The translations under genes were made by a program, and so were the position numbers. A DNA stretch of 64,000 nt from Hydractinia symbiolongicarpus (taxonomy: Eukaryota; Cnidaria; Hydrozoa; Anthoathecata; Hydractiniidae), in the NCBI RefSeq assembly GCF_029227915.1, contig NC_079876.1, positions 4,466,001 through 4,530,000 on the forward strand, written 5' to 3'. Each line of letters opens with the position of its first letter. Positions within the stretch are counted from its first letter, which is position 1. Below the pieces are notes generated by a model. It was not told where the DNA came from. It searched no databases and saw only the letters and a list, made by a program, of their open reading frames with translations. Positions 24,563 to 38,300 of the stretch are shown one piece after another.

Positions 24563-27172
24563 CTGAGTTCCGGCAATCATGTCAAATTAAAAATAATGTT
24601 ATTTCTTGGAGTCCAATTGTCTCACTTATAACATTTATAAGGTCACAGCTCAAAATCAGTTCCAATTAAGTCCCACAGTCAATCGTTTCACTATTAAAAG
24701 CGATACAACCTAGTATTACCGGAAAGATATCACGAAATACATTTTGGTACGAGTATGTGACGCAACCGTGGTAACTGAAGAGGATTGATACCGTTAGAAA
24801 GTCAATGAAATGTAGTTTGTGAACCTGTCGCTATTTCTTCAGCGCGCGATAACAGCTAGGATTGGTCCTACATTAAAAATGACTTAATTATCTAAATTTT
24901 AAAATGAAGTCCTACCACAGCGCCCAGTGTAATCGCTGAGTTCCGGCAATCACGTCAAATTAAGAAGAATGTTATTTCTTGGAGTCCTATTGTCTCACTT
25001 ATAACATTTATAAGGTCACAGCCCAAAATCAGTTCAATTAAGTCCCACAGTCAATCGTTTCACTGTTAAAAACGATACAACCTAGTATTACCGGAAAGAT
25101 ATCACGAAATACATTTTGGTAAGAACATGTGACTCAGCCGTTGTAACTCAAACGGATTGATACTGTTAGAAAGTCAATGAAATGTACTTTTTGAAACTGT
25201 CGCTATTTCTTCTGATCGGGATAACGGCTAGGATTGGTCCCACAGTAAGAAATGACTTATTTATCTAAATTCTTAAATGAAGCGCTACCACAGCGCCCAG
25301 TGTAATCGCTGAGTTCCGGCAATCATGTCAAATTAAAAAGAATGTTATTTCTTGGAGTCCAATTGTCTCACTTATAACATTTATAAGGTCACAGTCAAAA
25401 ATCAGTTCAATTTAATCCCACAGTCAATCGTTTCACTGTTAAAAGCGATGCAACCTAGTAATATTAGAAAAATATCGGTAAATACATGTTGGTACGAATA
25501 TGTGACCCAACCGTTGTAACTCACACGGACTGTAACCGTTAGAAAGTCAATGAAATGTAGTTTTTGAAACTGTCGCTATTTCTTTAAAGCGGGATAACGG
25601 CTAGGATTGGTCCCACAGTAAGAAATGACTTATTTATCTAAATTCTTAAATGAAGCGCTACCACAGCGCCCAGTGTAATCGCTGAGTTCCCGCAATCATG
25701 TCAAATTAAAAAGAATGTTATTTCTTGGAGTCCAATTGTCTCACTTATAAGATTTATAAGGTCACAGTCAAAAATCAGTTCAATTTAATCCCACAGTCAA
25801 TCATTTCACTGATAAAAGCGATGCAACCTATTAATAGGAGAAAATTATCGCTAAATACATGTTGGTACGAATATATGACTCATCCGTTGTAACTCAAACG
25901 GATTGATGCTGTTAGAAAGTCAATGAAATGTAGTTTTTGAAACTGTCGCTATTTCTTCAGCGCGGGATAACGGCTAGGATTGGTCCCACAGTAAAAAATG
26001 ACTTATTTATCTAAATTTTAAAATGAAGTCCTACCACAGCGCCCAGTGTAATCGCTGAGTTCCGGCAATCACGTCAAGTTAAGAAGAATGTTATTTCTTG
26101 CAGTCCTATTATCTCACTTATAACATTTATAAGGTCACAGCCCAAAATCAGTTCAATTAAGTCCCACAGTCAATCGTTTCACTGTTAAAAGCGATACAAC
26201 CTAGTATTACCGGAAAGATATCACGAAATAAATTTTGGTAAGAACATGTGACTCAGCCGTTGTAACTCAAACGGATTGATACTGTTAGAAAGTCAATGAA
26301 ATGTACTTTTTGAAACTGTCGCTATTTCTTCAGAGCAGAATAACGGCTAGGATTGGTCCCACAGTAAGAAATGACTTATTTAACTAAATTCTTAAATGAA
26401 GCGCTACCACAGCGCCCAGTGTAATCGCTGAGTTCCGGCAATCATGTCAAATTAAAAAGAATGTTATTTCTTGGAGTCCAATTCTCTCACTTATAACATT
26501 TATAAGGTCACAGTCAAAAATCAGTTCAATTTAATCCCACAGTCAATCGTTTCACTGTTAAAAGCGATGCAACCTATTAATATGAGAAAATTATCGCTAA
26601 ATACATGTTGGTACGAATATGTGACTCATCCGTTGTAACTCAAACGGATTGATGCTGTTAGAAAGTCAATGAAATGTAGTTTTTGATACTGTCTCTATTT
26701 CTTCAGCGCGGGATAACGGCTAGAATTGGTCCCACAATATAAAATGACTTATTTATCTAAATTTTTAAATGAAGCGCTACCACAGCGACCAGTGTAATCG
26801 CTGAGTTCCGGCAATCATGTCAAATTAAGAAGAATGTTATTTCTTGTAGTCCAATTGTCTCACTTATAACGTTTATAAAGTCACAGTCCAAAATCAGTTC
26901 AATTAAATCCCACAGTCAATCGTTTCACTGTTAAAAGCGATGCAACCTAGTAATGTTGAAAAAATATCGCTAAATACATGTTGGTACGAGTATGTGACGC
27001 AACCGTTGTAACTGAAGCGGATTGATACCGTTAGAAAGTCAATGAAATGTAATTTTTGAAACTGTCGCTATTTCTTCAGCGCGCGATAACGGCAAGGATT
27101 GGTCCCACAGTAAAAATGACTTAATTATCTAAATTTTTAAATGAAGTGCTACCACAGCGCCCAGTGTAATCG
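24563..27172. repeat. Family C, reference run C1-C7
   Basis: Units at 24563 C1, 24936 C2, 25309 C3, 25682 C4, 26055 C5, 26428 C6 and 26801 C7; lengths are 373 bp except C7 (372), total 2610. Signs: GTTTGTGAACCTG (C1), TTCTTCTGATCGGG (C2), CACACGGACTGTAACC (C3), TAATAGGAG (C4), AAATAAATTTTGGTAAG (C5), ACAATATAAAATG (C6), and TAATGTTGAAAAAATATC (C7). C1-C6 correspond to 8570-10435 on the left. The total equals that of HOR-A, although I did not see a full second copy of this seven-unit order. Confidence 0.85.
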
Positions 27173-29409
27173 CTGAGTTCCGGCAATCACGTGAAATTAA
27201 GAAGAATGTTGCTTCTTGGAGTCCAATTTTCTCATTTATCACATTTATCAGGTCACAGTCCAAAGTTAGTTCAATAAAGTCACACAGTCAATCGTTTCAC
27301 TGTTAAAAGCGATACAACCTAGTATTACCGGAAAGATATCACGAAATAAATTTTGGTAAGAACATGTGACTCAGCCGTTGTAACTCAAACGGATTGATAC
27401 TGTTAGAAAGTCAATGAAATGTACTTTTTGAAACTGTCGCTATTTCTTCAGAGCAGGATAACGGCTAGGATTGGTCCCACAGTAAGAAATGACTTATTTA
27501 ACTAAATTCTTAAATGAAGCGCTACCACAGCGCCCAGTGTAATCGCTGAGTTCCGGCAATCATGTCAAATTAAAAAGAATGTTATTTCTTGGAGTCCAAT
27601 TCTCTCACTTATAACATTTATAAGGTCACAGTCAAAAATCAGTTCAATTTAATCCCACAGTCAATCGTTTCACTGTTAAAAGCGATGCAACCTATTAATA
27701 TGAGAAAATTATCGCTAAATACATGTTGGTACGAATATGTGACTCATCCGTTGTAACTCAAACGGATTGATGCTGTTAGAAAGTCAATGAAATGTAGTTT
27801 TTCATACTGTCTCTATTTCTTCAGCGCAGGATAACGGCTAGGATTGGTCCCACAATATAAAATGACTTATTTATCTAAATTTTTAAATGAAGCGCTACCA
27901 CAGCAACCAGTGTAATCGCTGAGTTCCGGCAATCATGTCAAATTAAGAAGAATGTTATTTCTTGTAGTCCAATTGTCTCACTTATAACGTTTATAAAGTC
28001 ACAGTCCAAAATCAGTTCAATTAAGTCCCACAGTCAATCGTTTCACTGTTAAAAGCGATGCAACCTAGTAATGTTGAAAAAATATCGCTAAATACATGTT
28101 GGTACGAGTATGTGACGCAACCGTTGTAACTGAAGGGGATTGATACCGTTAGAAAGTCAATGAAATGTAGTTTTTGAAACTGTCGCTCTTTCTTCAACGC
28201 GCGATAACGGCAAGGATTGGTCCCACAGTAAAAATGACTTAATTATCTAAATTTTTAAATGAAGTGCTACCACAGCGCCCAGTGTAATCGCTGAGTTCCG
28301 GCAATCACGTCAAATTAAGAAGAATGTTGCTTCTTGGAGTCCAATTTTCTCATTTATCACATTTATCAGGTCACAGTCCAAGGTTAGTTCAATAAAGTCA
28401 CACAGTCAATCGTTTCACTGTTAAAAGCGATGCAACCTAGTAATATCAGAAAAATATCGCTAAATACATGTTGGTACGAATATGTGACCCAACCGTTGCA
28501 ACTCACACGGACTGTAACCGTTAGAAAGTCAATGAAATGTAGTTTTTAAAACTGTCGCTATTTCTTCAGCGCGCGAAAACAGATAGGATTGGTCTTACAG
28601 TAAGAAATGACATATTTATCTAAATTTTTAAATGAAGCGCTACCACAGCGCCCAGTGTAATCGCTGAGTTCCGGCAATCATGTCAAATTAAAAAGAATGT
28701 TATTTCTTGGAGTCCAATTGTCTCACTTATAACATTTATAAGGTCACAGTCAAAAATCAGTTCAATTTAATCCCACAGTCAATCGTTTCACTGTTAAAAG
28801 CGATGCAACCTAGTAATATTAGAAAAATATCGCTAAATACATGTTGGTACGAATATGTGACCCAACCGTTGTAACTCACACGGACTGTAACCGTTAGAAA
28901 GTCAATGAAATGTAGTTTTTGAAACTGTCGCTATTTCTTTAAAGCGGGATAACGGCTAGGATTGGTCCCACAGTAAGAAATGACTTATTTATCTAAATTC
29001 TTAAATGAAGCGCTACCACAGCCCCCAGTGTAATCGTTGAGTTCCCGCAATCATGTCAAATTAAAAAGAATGTTATTTCTTGGAGTCCAATTGTCTCACT
29101 TATAAGATTTATAAGGTCACAGTCAAAAATCAGTTCAATTTAATCCCACAGTCAATCATTTCACTGATAAAAGCGATGCAACCTATTAATAGGAGAAAAT
29201 TATCGCTAAATACATGTTGGTACGAATATATGACTCATCCGTTGTAACTCAAACGGATTGATGCTGTTAGAAAGTCAATGAAATGTAGTTTTTGAAACTG
29301 TCGCTATTTCTTCAGGGCGGGATAACGGCTAGGATTGATCCCACAGTAAAAAATGACTTATTTATCTAAATTTTAAAATGAAGTCCTACCACAGCGCCCA
29401 GTGTAATCG
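27173..29409. repeat. Family C: C6-C7-C8 trimer repeat, then C3-C4
   Basis: Units at 27173 (C8 head, C5 tail), 27546 C6, 27919 C7, 28291 C8, 28664 C3 and 29037 C4. C6 recurs 1118 bp after 26428, a three-unit step. The 27173 unit changes from C8 (GTTGCTTCTTGG) to C5 (GATACAACCTAGTATTACC) around 27285-27315. C3 then follows C8, so the array re-enters the earlier order. Confidence 0.85.
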
Positions 29410-30901
29410 CTGAGTTTCGGCAATCACGTCAAGTTAAGAAGAATGTTATTTCTTGCAGTCCTATTGTCTCACTTATAACATTTATAAGGTCACAGCTTAA
29501 AATCAGTTCAATTAAGTCCCACAGTCAATCGTTTCACTGTTAAAAGCGATACAACCTAGTATTACCGGAAAGATATCACGAAATAAATTTTGGTAAGAAC
29601 ATGTGACTCAGCCGTTGTAACTCAAACGGATTGATACTGTTAGAAAGTCAATGAAATGTACTTTTTGAAACTGTCGCTTTTTCTTCAGAGCAGGATAACG
29701 GCTAGGATTGGTCCCACAGTAAGAAATGACTTATTTAACTAAATTCTTAAATGAAGCGCTACCACAGCGCCCAGTGTAATCGCTGAGTTCCGGCAATCAT
29801 GTCAAATTAAAAAGAATGTTATTTCTTGGAGTCCAATTCTCTCACTTATAACATTTATAAGGTCACAGTCAAAAATCAGTTCAATTTAATACCACAGTCA
29901 ATCGTTTCACTGTTAAAAGCGATGCAACCTATTAATATGAGAAAATTATCGCTAAATACATGTTGGTACGAATATGTGACTCATTCGTTGTAACTCAAAC
30001 GGATTGATGCTGTTAGAAAGTCAATGAAATGTAGTTTTTGATACTGCCGCTATTTCTTCAGCGCGCAATAACGGCAAGGATTGGTCCCACAGTAAAAATG
30101 ACTTAATTATCCAAATTTTTAAATGAAGTGCTACCACAGGGCCCAGTGTAATCGCTGAGTTCCGGCAATCACGTCAAATTAAGAAGAATGTTGCTTCTTG
30201 GAGTCCAATTTTCTCACTTATCACATTTATCAGGGCACAGTCCAAAGTTAGTTCAATAAAGTCACACAGTCAATCGTTTCACTGTTAAAAGCGATGCAAC
30301 CTAGTAATATCAGAAAAATATCGCTAAATACATGTTGGTACGAATATGTGACCCAACCGTTGTAACTTACACGGACTGTAACCGTTAAAAAGTCAATGAA
30401 ATGTAGTTTTTAAAACTGTCGCTATTTCTTCAGCGCGCGAAAACAGATAGGATTGGTCTTACAGTAAGAAATGACATATTTATCTAAATTTTTAAATGAA
30501 GCGCTACCACAGCGCCCAGTGCAATCGCTGAGTTCCGGCAATCATGTCAAATTAAAAAGAATGTTATTTCTTCGAGTCCAATTGTCTCACTTATAACATT
30601 TTTAAGGTCACAGCCCAAAATCAGTTCCAATTACGTCCCACAGTCAATCGTTTCACTGTTAAAAGCGATACAACCTAGTATTACCGGAAAGATATCACGA
30701 AATACATTTTGGTAAGAATATGTGACTCAACCGTTGTAACTCAAACGGATTGATACTGTTAGAAAGTCAATGAAATGTAGTTTTTGAAACTGTCGCTATT
30801 TCTTCAGCGCGGGATAACGGCTAGGATTGATCCCACAGTAAAAAATGACTTATTTATCTAAATTTTAAAATGAAGTCCTACCACAGCGCCCAGTGTAATC
30901 G
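29410..30901. repeat. 1492-bp four-unit duplication, copy 1
   Basis: Units at 29410 C5, 29783 (C6 head, C7 tail), 30155 C8 and 30528 (C9 head, C4 tail). Each has a partner exactly 1492 bp downstream. The 29783 unit switches within GATACTG, and shares TACTGCCGCT and GCGCGCAATAACGG with the 31275 unit, both private to this duplication. Confidence 0.88.
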
Positions 30902-32393
30902 CTGAGTTTCGGCAATCACGTCAAGTTAAGAAGAATGTTATTTCTTGCAGTCCTATTGTCTCACTTATAACATTTATAAGGTCACAGCTTAAAATCAGTT
31001 CAATTAAGTCCCACAGTCAATCGTTTCACTGTTAAAAGCGATACAACCTAGTATTACCGGAAAGATATCACGAAATAAATTTTGGTAAGAACATGTGACT
31101 CAGCCGTTGTAACTCAAACGGATTGATACTGTTAGAAAGTCAATGAAATGTACTTTTTGAAACTGTCGCTATTTCTTCAGAGCAGGATAACGGCTAGGAT
31201 TGGTCCCACAGTAAGAAATGACTTATTTAACTAAATTCTTAAATGAAGCGCTACCACAGCGCCCAGTGTAATCGCTGAGTTCCGGCAATCACGTCAAATT
31301 AAGAAGAATGTTGCTTCTTGGAGTCCAATTTTCTCACTTATCACATTTATCAGGGCACAGTCAAAAATCAGTTCAATTTAATACCACAGTCAATCGTTTC
31401 ACTGTTAAAAGCGATGCAACCTATTAATATGAGAAAATTATCGCTAAATACATGTTGGTACGAATATGTGACTCATTCGTTGTAACTCAAACGGATTGAT
31501 GCTGTTAGAAAGTCAATGAAATGTAGTTTTTGATACTGCCGCTATTTCTTCAGCGCGCAATAACGGCAAGGATTGGTCCCACAGTAAAAATGACTTAATT
31601 ATCCAAATTTTTAAATGAAGTGCTACCACAGGGCCCAGTGTAATCGCTGAGTTCCGGCAATCACGTCAAATTAAGAAGAATGTTGCTTCTTGGAGTCCAA
31701 TTTTCTCACTTATCACATTTATCAGGGCACAGTCCAAAGTTAGTTCAATAAAGTCACACAGTCAATCGTTTCACTGTTAAAAGCGATGCAACCTAGTAAT
31801 ATCAGAAAAATATCGCTAAATACATGTTGGTACGAATATGTGACCCAACCGTTCTAACTTACACGGACTGTAACCGTTAAAAAGTCAATGAAATGTAGTT
31901 TTTAAAACTGTCGCTATTTCTTCAGCGCGCGAAAACAGATAGGATTGGTCTTACAGTAAGAAATGACATATTTATCTAAATTTTTAAATGAAGCGCTACC
32001 ACAGCGCCCAGTGTAATCGCTGAGTTCCGGCAATCATGTCAAATTAAAAAGAATGTTATTTCTTGGAGTCCAATTGTCTCACTTATAACATTTTTAAGGT
32101 CACAGCCCAAAATCAGTTCCAATTACGTCCCACAGTCAATCGTTTCACTGTTAAAAGCGATACAACCTAGTATTACCGGAAAGATATCACGAAATACATT
32201 TTGGTAAGAATATGTGACTCAACCGTTGTAACTCAAACGGATTGATACTGTTAGAAAGTCAATGAAATGTTCTTTTTGAAACTGTCTCTATATCTTCAGA
32301 GCGGGATAACGGCTAGGATTGGTCCCACAGTAAGAAATGACTTATTTATCTAAATTCTTAAATGAAGCGCTACCACAGGGACCAGTGTAATCG
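30902..32393. repeat. 1492-bp four-unit duplication, copy 2, with a triple-mosaic unit
   Basis: Units at 30902 C5, 31275, 31647 C8 and 32020 C9. The 31275 unit is a three-part mosaic: C8 to about 31358 (TTGCTTCTTGG, TATCAGGGCACAG), C6 to about 31533 (TTTAATACCACAG, GATGCTG), and C7 to the end. Its middle and end match 29783, but its head does not, so a second event replaced the head after, or during, duplication. Confidence 0.87.
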
Positions 32394-33512
32394 CTGAGTT
32401 GCGGCAATCATGTCATATTAAGAAGAATGTTATTTCTTGGAGTCCAATTGTCTCACTTTCACATTTATAAGGTCGCAGCCCAAAATCAGTTCAATTAAGT
32501 CCTACAGTCAATTGTTTCACTGTTAAAAGCGATGCAACCTAGTAATACCGGAAAGATATCACGAAATACATGTTGGTAAGAATATATGACTCAACCGTTG
32601 TAACTCACACGGACTGTAACCGTTAGAAAGTCAATGAAATGTAGTTTTAAAAACTGTCGCTATTTCTTCAGCGCGCGAAAACAGATAGGATTGGTCTTAC
32701 AGTAAGAAATGACATATTTATCTAAATTTTTAAATGAAGCGCTACCACAGCGCCCAGTGTAATCGCTGAGTTCCGGCAATCATGTGAAATTAAAAAGAAT
32801 GTTATTTCTTGGAGTCCAATTGTCTCACTTATAACATTTATAAGGTCACAGTCCAAAATCAGTTCCAATTACGTCCCACAGTCAATCGTTTCACTGTTAA
32901 AAGCGATACAACCTAGTATTACCGGAAAGATATCACGAAATAAATTTTGGTAAGAACATGTGACTCAGCCGTTGTAACTCAAACGGATTGATACTGTTAG
33001 AAAGTCAATGAAATGTACTTTTTGAAACTGTCGCTATTTCTTCAGAGCAGGATAACGGCTAGGATTGGTCCCAGAGTTAGAAATGACTTATTTAACTAAA
33101 TTCTTAAATGAAGCGCTACCACAGCGCCCAGTGTAATCGCTGAGTTCCGGCAATCATGTCAAATTAAAAAGAATGTTATTTCTTGGAGTCCAATTCTCTC
33201 ACTTATAACATTTATAAGGTCACAGTCAAAAATCAGTTCAATTTAATACCACAGTCAATCGTTTCACTGTTAAAAGCGATGCAACCTATTAATATGAGAA
33301 AATTATCGCTAAATACATGTTGGTACGAATATGTGACTCATTCGTTGTAACTCAAACGGATTGATGCTGTTAGAAAGTCAATGAAATGTAGTTTTTGATA
33401 CTGTCTCTATTTCTTCAGCGCGGGATAACGGCTAGGATTGGTCCCACAATATAAAATGACTTATTTATCTAAATTTTTAAATGAAGCGCTACCACAGCGA
33501 CCAGTGTAATCG
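31647..33512. repeat. 1866-bp five-unit duplication, copy 1
   Basis: Units at 31647 C8, 32020 C9, 32394 C10, 32766 (C9 head, C5 tail) and 33140 C6. All five recur 1866 bp later. C10 carries GGTCGCAGCCC and the run GTAGTTTTAAAAACTG; the 32766 unit carries CCCAGAGTTAGAAATG. It overlaps the end of the 1492-bp duplication, so the two events are nested. Confidence 0.9.
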
Positions 33513-35378
33513 CTGAGTTCCGGCAATCACGTCAAATTAAGAAGAATGTTGCTTTTTGGAGTCCAATTTTCTCACTTATCACATTTATCAGGGCACAGTC
33601 CAAAGTTAGTTCAATAAAGTCACACAGTCAATCGTTTCACTGTTAAAAGCGATGCAACCTAGTAATATCAGAAAAATATCGCTAAATACATGTTGGTACG
33701 AATATGTGACCCAACCGTTGTAACTTACACGGACTGTAACCGTTAAAAAGTCAATGAAATGTAGTTTTTAAAACTGTCGCTATTTCTTCAGCGCGCGAAA
33801 ACAGATAGGATTGGTCTTACAGTAAGAAATGACATATTTATCTAAATTTTTAAATGAAGCGCTACCACAGCGCCCAGTGTAATCGCTGAGTTCCGGCAAT
33901 CATGTCAAATTAAAAAGAATGTTATTTCTTGGAGTCCAATTGTCTCACTTATAACATTTTTAAGGTCACAGCCCAAAATCAGTTCCAATTACGTCCCACA
34001 GTCAATCGTTTCACTGTTAAAAGCGATACAACCTAGTATTACCGGAAAGATATCACGAAATACATTTTGGTAAGAATATGTGACTCAACCGTTGTAACTC
34101 AAACGGATTGATACTGTTAGAAAGTCAATGAAATGTTCTTTTTGAAACTGTCTCTATATCTTCAGAGCGGGATAACGGCTAGGATTGGTCCCACAGTAAG
34201 AAATGACTTATTTATCTAAATTCTTAAATGAAGCGCTACCACAGGGACCAGTGTAATCGCTGAGTTGCGGCAATCATGTCATATTAAGAAGAATGTTATT
34301 TCTTGCAGTCCAATTGTCTCACTTTCACATTTATAAGGTCGCAGCCCAAAATCAGTTCAATTAAGTCCTACAGTCAATTGTTTCACTGTTAAAAGCGATG
34401 CAACCTAGTAATACCGGAAAGATATCACGAAATACATGTTGGTAAGAATATATGACTCAACCGTTGTAACTCACACGGACTGTAACCGTTAGAAAGTCAA
34501 TGAAATGTAGTTTTAAAAACTGTCGCTATTTCTTCAGCGCGCGAAAACAGATAGGATTGGTCTTACAGTAAGAAATGACATATTTATCTAAATTTTTAAA
34601 TGAAGCGCTACCACAGCGCCCAGTGTAATCGCTGAGTTCCGGCAATCATGTGAAATTAAAAAGAATGTTATTTCTTGGAGTCCAATTGTCTCACTTATAA
34701 CATTTATAAGGTCACAGTCCAAAATCAGTTCCAATTACGTCCCACAGTCAATCGTTTCACTGTTAAAAGCGATACAACCTAGTATTACCGGAAAGATATC
34801 ACGAAATAAATTTTGGTAAGAACATGTGACTCAGCCGTTGTAACTCAAACGGATTGATACTGTTAAAAAGTCAATGAAATGTACTTTTTGAAACTGTCGC
34901 TATTTCTTCAGAGCAGGATAACGGCTAGGATTGGTCCCAGAGTTAGAAATGACTTATTTAACTAAATTCTTAAATGAAGCGCTACCACAGCGCCCAGTGT
35001 AATCGCTGAGTTCCGGCAATCATGTCAAATTAAAAAGAATGTTATTTCTTGGAGTCCAATTCTCTCACTTATAACATTTATAAGGTCACAGTCAAAAATC
35101 AGTTCAATTTAATACCACAGTCAATCGTTTCACTGTTAAAAGCGATGCAACCTATTAATATGAGAAAATTATCGCTAAATACATGTTGGTACGAATATGT
35201 GACTCATTCGTTGTAACTCAAACGGATTGATGCTGTTAGAAAGTCAATGAAATGTAGTTTTTGATACTGTCTCTATTTCTTCAGCGCGGGATAACGGCTA
35301 GGATTGGTCCCACAATATAAAATGACTTATTTATCTAAATTTTTAAATGAAACGCTACCACAGCGCCCAGTGTAACCG
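33513..35378. repeat. 1866-bp five-unit duplication, copy 2
   Basis: Units at 33513, 33886, 34260, 34632 and 35006, matching copy 1 in order and length. The last unit ends AAACGCTACCACAGCGCCC with GTAACCGCTGAG, unlike its partner at 33140, which marks the right boundary of the duplication and the passage into family D. Confidence 0.9.
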
Positions 35379-38300
35379 CTGAGTTCCGGCAATCATGTCA
35401 AATTAAAAAGAATGTTATTTCTTGGAGTCCAATTGACTCACTTATAACATTTATAAGGTCACTGCCCAAAATGAGTTCCAATTAAGACCCACAGTCAATC
35501 GTTTCACTGTTAAAAGCGATACAACCTAGTATTACCGGAAAGATATCATGAAATACATTTTGGTAAGAATATGTGACTAAACCGTTGTAACTCAAACTGA
35601 TTGATACTGTTAAAAAGTTAATGAAATGTACTTTTTGAAGCTGTCTCTATTTCTTCAGGGCGCGATAACGGCTAGGATAGGTCCCACAGTAAAAATGACT
35701 TAATTATCTAAATTTTTAATTTAAGTGCTACCAAAGCGCCCAGTGTAATCGCTGAGTTCCGGCAATCATGTCAAATTAAGAAGAATGTTTTTTCTTGGAA
35801 TCCAATTGTCTCATTTATCACATTTATCAGGTCAAAGTCCTAAGTTCGTTCAAATAAGTCCCACAGTCAATCGTTTCATTGTTAAAAGCGATGCAACCTA
35901 GTAATATCAGATAAATATCGCTAAATAAATGTTGGTACGAATATGTGACCCAACTGTTGTAACTCAAACGAACTGACACCGTTACAAAGTCAATGAAGTG
36001 TAGTTTTTGAATCTTTCGCTATTTCTTCATCGCGCGATAACGGATACGGTTGGTCCCACAGTAAAGAATGATACGGTACGAATTTGTGACCCAACCGTTG
36101 TAACTCAAACGGACTGACACTGTTAGAAAGTCAATGAAATGTAGTTTTTGATACTGTCTCAACTTCTTCAGCGCAGGATAGCGGCTAGGATTGGTCCCAC
36201 AGTAAAAAATGACTAATTTATCTAAATTTTTAAATGAAGCGCTACCACAGCTCCCAGTGTAATCGCTGAGTTCCGGCAATCATGTCAAATTAAGAAGAAT
36301 GTTTTTTCTTGGAATCCAATTGTCTCACTTATAACATTTATAAGGTCACAGCTCAAAATCAGTTCCAATTAAGTCCCACAGTCAATCGTTTCACTGTTAA
36401 AAGCGATACAATCTAGTATTACCGGAAAAATATCACGAAATACGTTTTGGTACGAGTATGTGACGTAACCGTTGTAACTGAAGAGGATTGATACCGTTAG
36501 AAAGTCAATGAAATGTAGTTTTTGAAACTGTTGCTATTTCTTCAGCGCTCGATAACGGCTAGGATTGGTCCAACAGTAAAAATGACTTAATCATCTAAAT
36601 TTTAAAATGAAGTGCTACCACAGCGCCCAGTGTAATCGCTGAGTTCCGGCAATCACGTCAAATTAAGAAGAATGTTATTTCTTGCAGTTCAATTGTCTCA
36701 CTTATAACATTTATAAGGTCACAGCCCAATATCAGTTCAATTAAGTCCCACAGTCAAACGTTTCACTGTTAAAAGCGATACAACCTAGTATTACCGGAAA
36801 GATATCACGAAATGCATTTTGGTAAGAATATGTGACTCAGCCGTTGTAACTGAAGAGGATTGATACCGTTAGAAAGTCAATGAAATGTAGTTTTTGAAAC
36901 TGTTGCTATTTCTTCAGAGCGGGATAACGGCTAGGATTGGTCCCACAGTAAGAAATGACTTATTTATCTAAATTCTTAAATGAAGCGCTACCACAGCGCC
37001 CAGTGTAATCGCTGAGTTCCGGCAATCATGTCAAATTAAAAAGAATGTTATTTCTTGGAGTCCAATTGTCTTACTTATAACATTTATAAGGTCACAGTCA
37101 AAAATCAGTTCAATTTAATCCCACAGTCAATCGTTTCACTGTTAAAAGCGATGCAACCTAATAATATGAGAAAATTATCGCTAAATACATGTTGGTACGA
37201 ATATGTGACTCATCCGTTGCAACTCAAACGGATTGATGCTGTTAGAAAGTCAATGAAATGTAGTTTTTGATACTGTCTCTATTTCTTCAACGCGGGATAA
37301 CGGCTAGGATTGGTCCCACAGTATAAAATGACTTATTTATCTAAATTTTTAAATGTAGCGCTACCACAGCGACCAGTGTAATCGCTGAGTTCCGGTAATC
37401 ATGTCAAATTAAGAAGAATGTTATTTCGTGTAGTCCAATTGTCTCACTTATAACGTTAATAAAGTCACAGTCCAAAATCAGTTCAATTAAGTCCCACAGT
37501 CAATCCTTTCACTGTTAAAAGCGATGCAACCTAGTAATGTTGGAAAAATATCGCTAAATACATGTTGGTACGAGTATGTGACGCAACTGTTGTAACTGAA
37601 GCGGATTGATACCGTTAGAAAGTCAATGAAATGTAGTTTTTGAAACTGTCGCTATTTCTTCAGCGCGCGATAACGCCTAGGATTGGTCCCACAGTAAAAA
37701 TGACTTAATTATCTAAATTTTTAAATGAAGTGCTACCACAGCGCCCAGTGTTATCGCTGAGTTCCGGCAATCACGTCAAATTAAGAAGAATGTTGTTTCT
37801 TGGAGTCCAATTTTCTCATTTATCACATTTATCAGGTCACAGTCCAAAGTTAGTTCAATTTAGTCACACAGTCAATCGTTTCACTGTTAAAAGCGATGCA
37901 ACCTAGTAATATCAGAAAAATATCGCTAAATACATGTTGGTACGAATATGTGACCCAACCGTTGTAACTCACACGGACTGTAACCGTTAGAAAGTCAATG
38001 AAATGTAGTTTTTGAAACTGTCGCTATTTCTTCAGCGCGCGATAACAGATAGGATTGGTCTTACAGTAAGAAATGACATATTTATCTAAATTTTTAAATG
38101 ATGCGCGACCACAGCGCCCAGTGCAATCGCTGAGTTCCGGCAATCATGTCAAATTAAAAATAATGTTATTTCTTGGAGTCCAATTGTCTCACTTATACCA
38201 TTTATAAGGTCACAGCCCAAAATCAGTTCCAATAACGTCCCACAGTCAATCGTTTCACTGTTAAAAGCGATACAACCTAGTATTACCGGAAAGATATCAC

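Noticed and set aside
29985-30003. CENP-B-box-like sequence (TTCGTTGTAACTCAAACGG) in a few C6 units.
   Set aside because: It has the TTCG and ACGG ends, but the spacing does not fit the known box (TTCG, four bases, A, two bases, CGGG). The left part is a single-base variant of the common ACCGTTG.
36019-36279. 86-codon minus-strand open frame with an internally repeated peptide, and 80-codon relatives at 58485, 60118 and 62638.
   Set aside because: The internal peptide repeat is simply the 141-bp duplication of the long unit read on the reverse strand. There is no coding signature beyond that.
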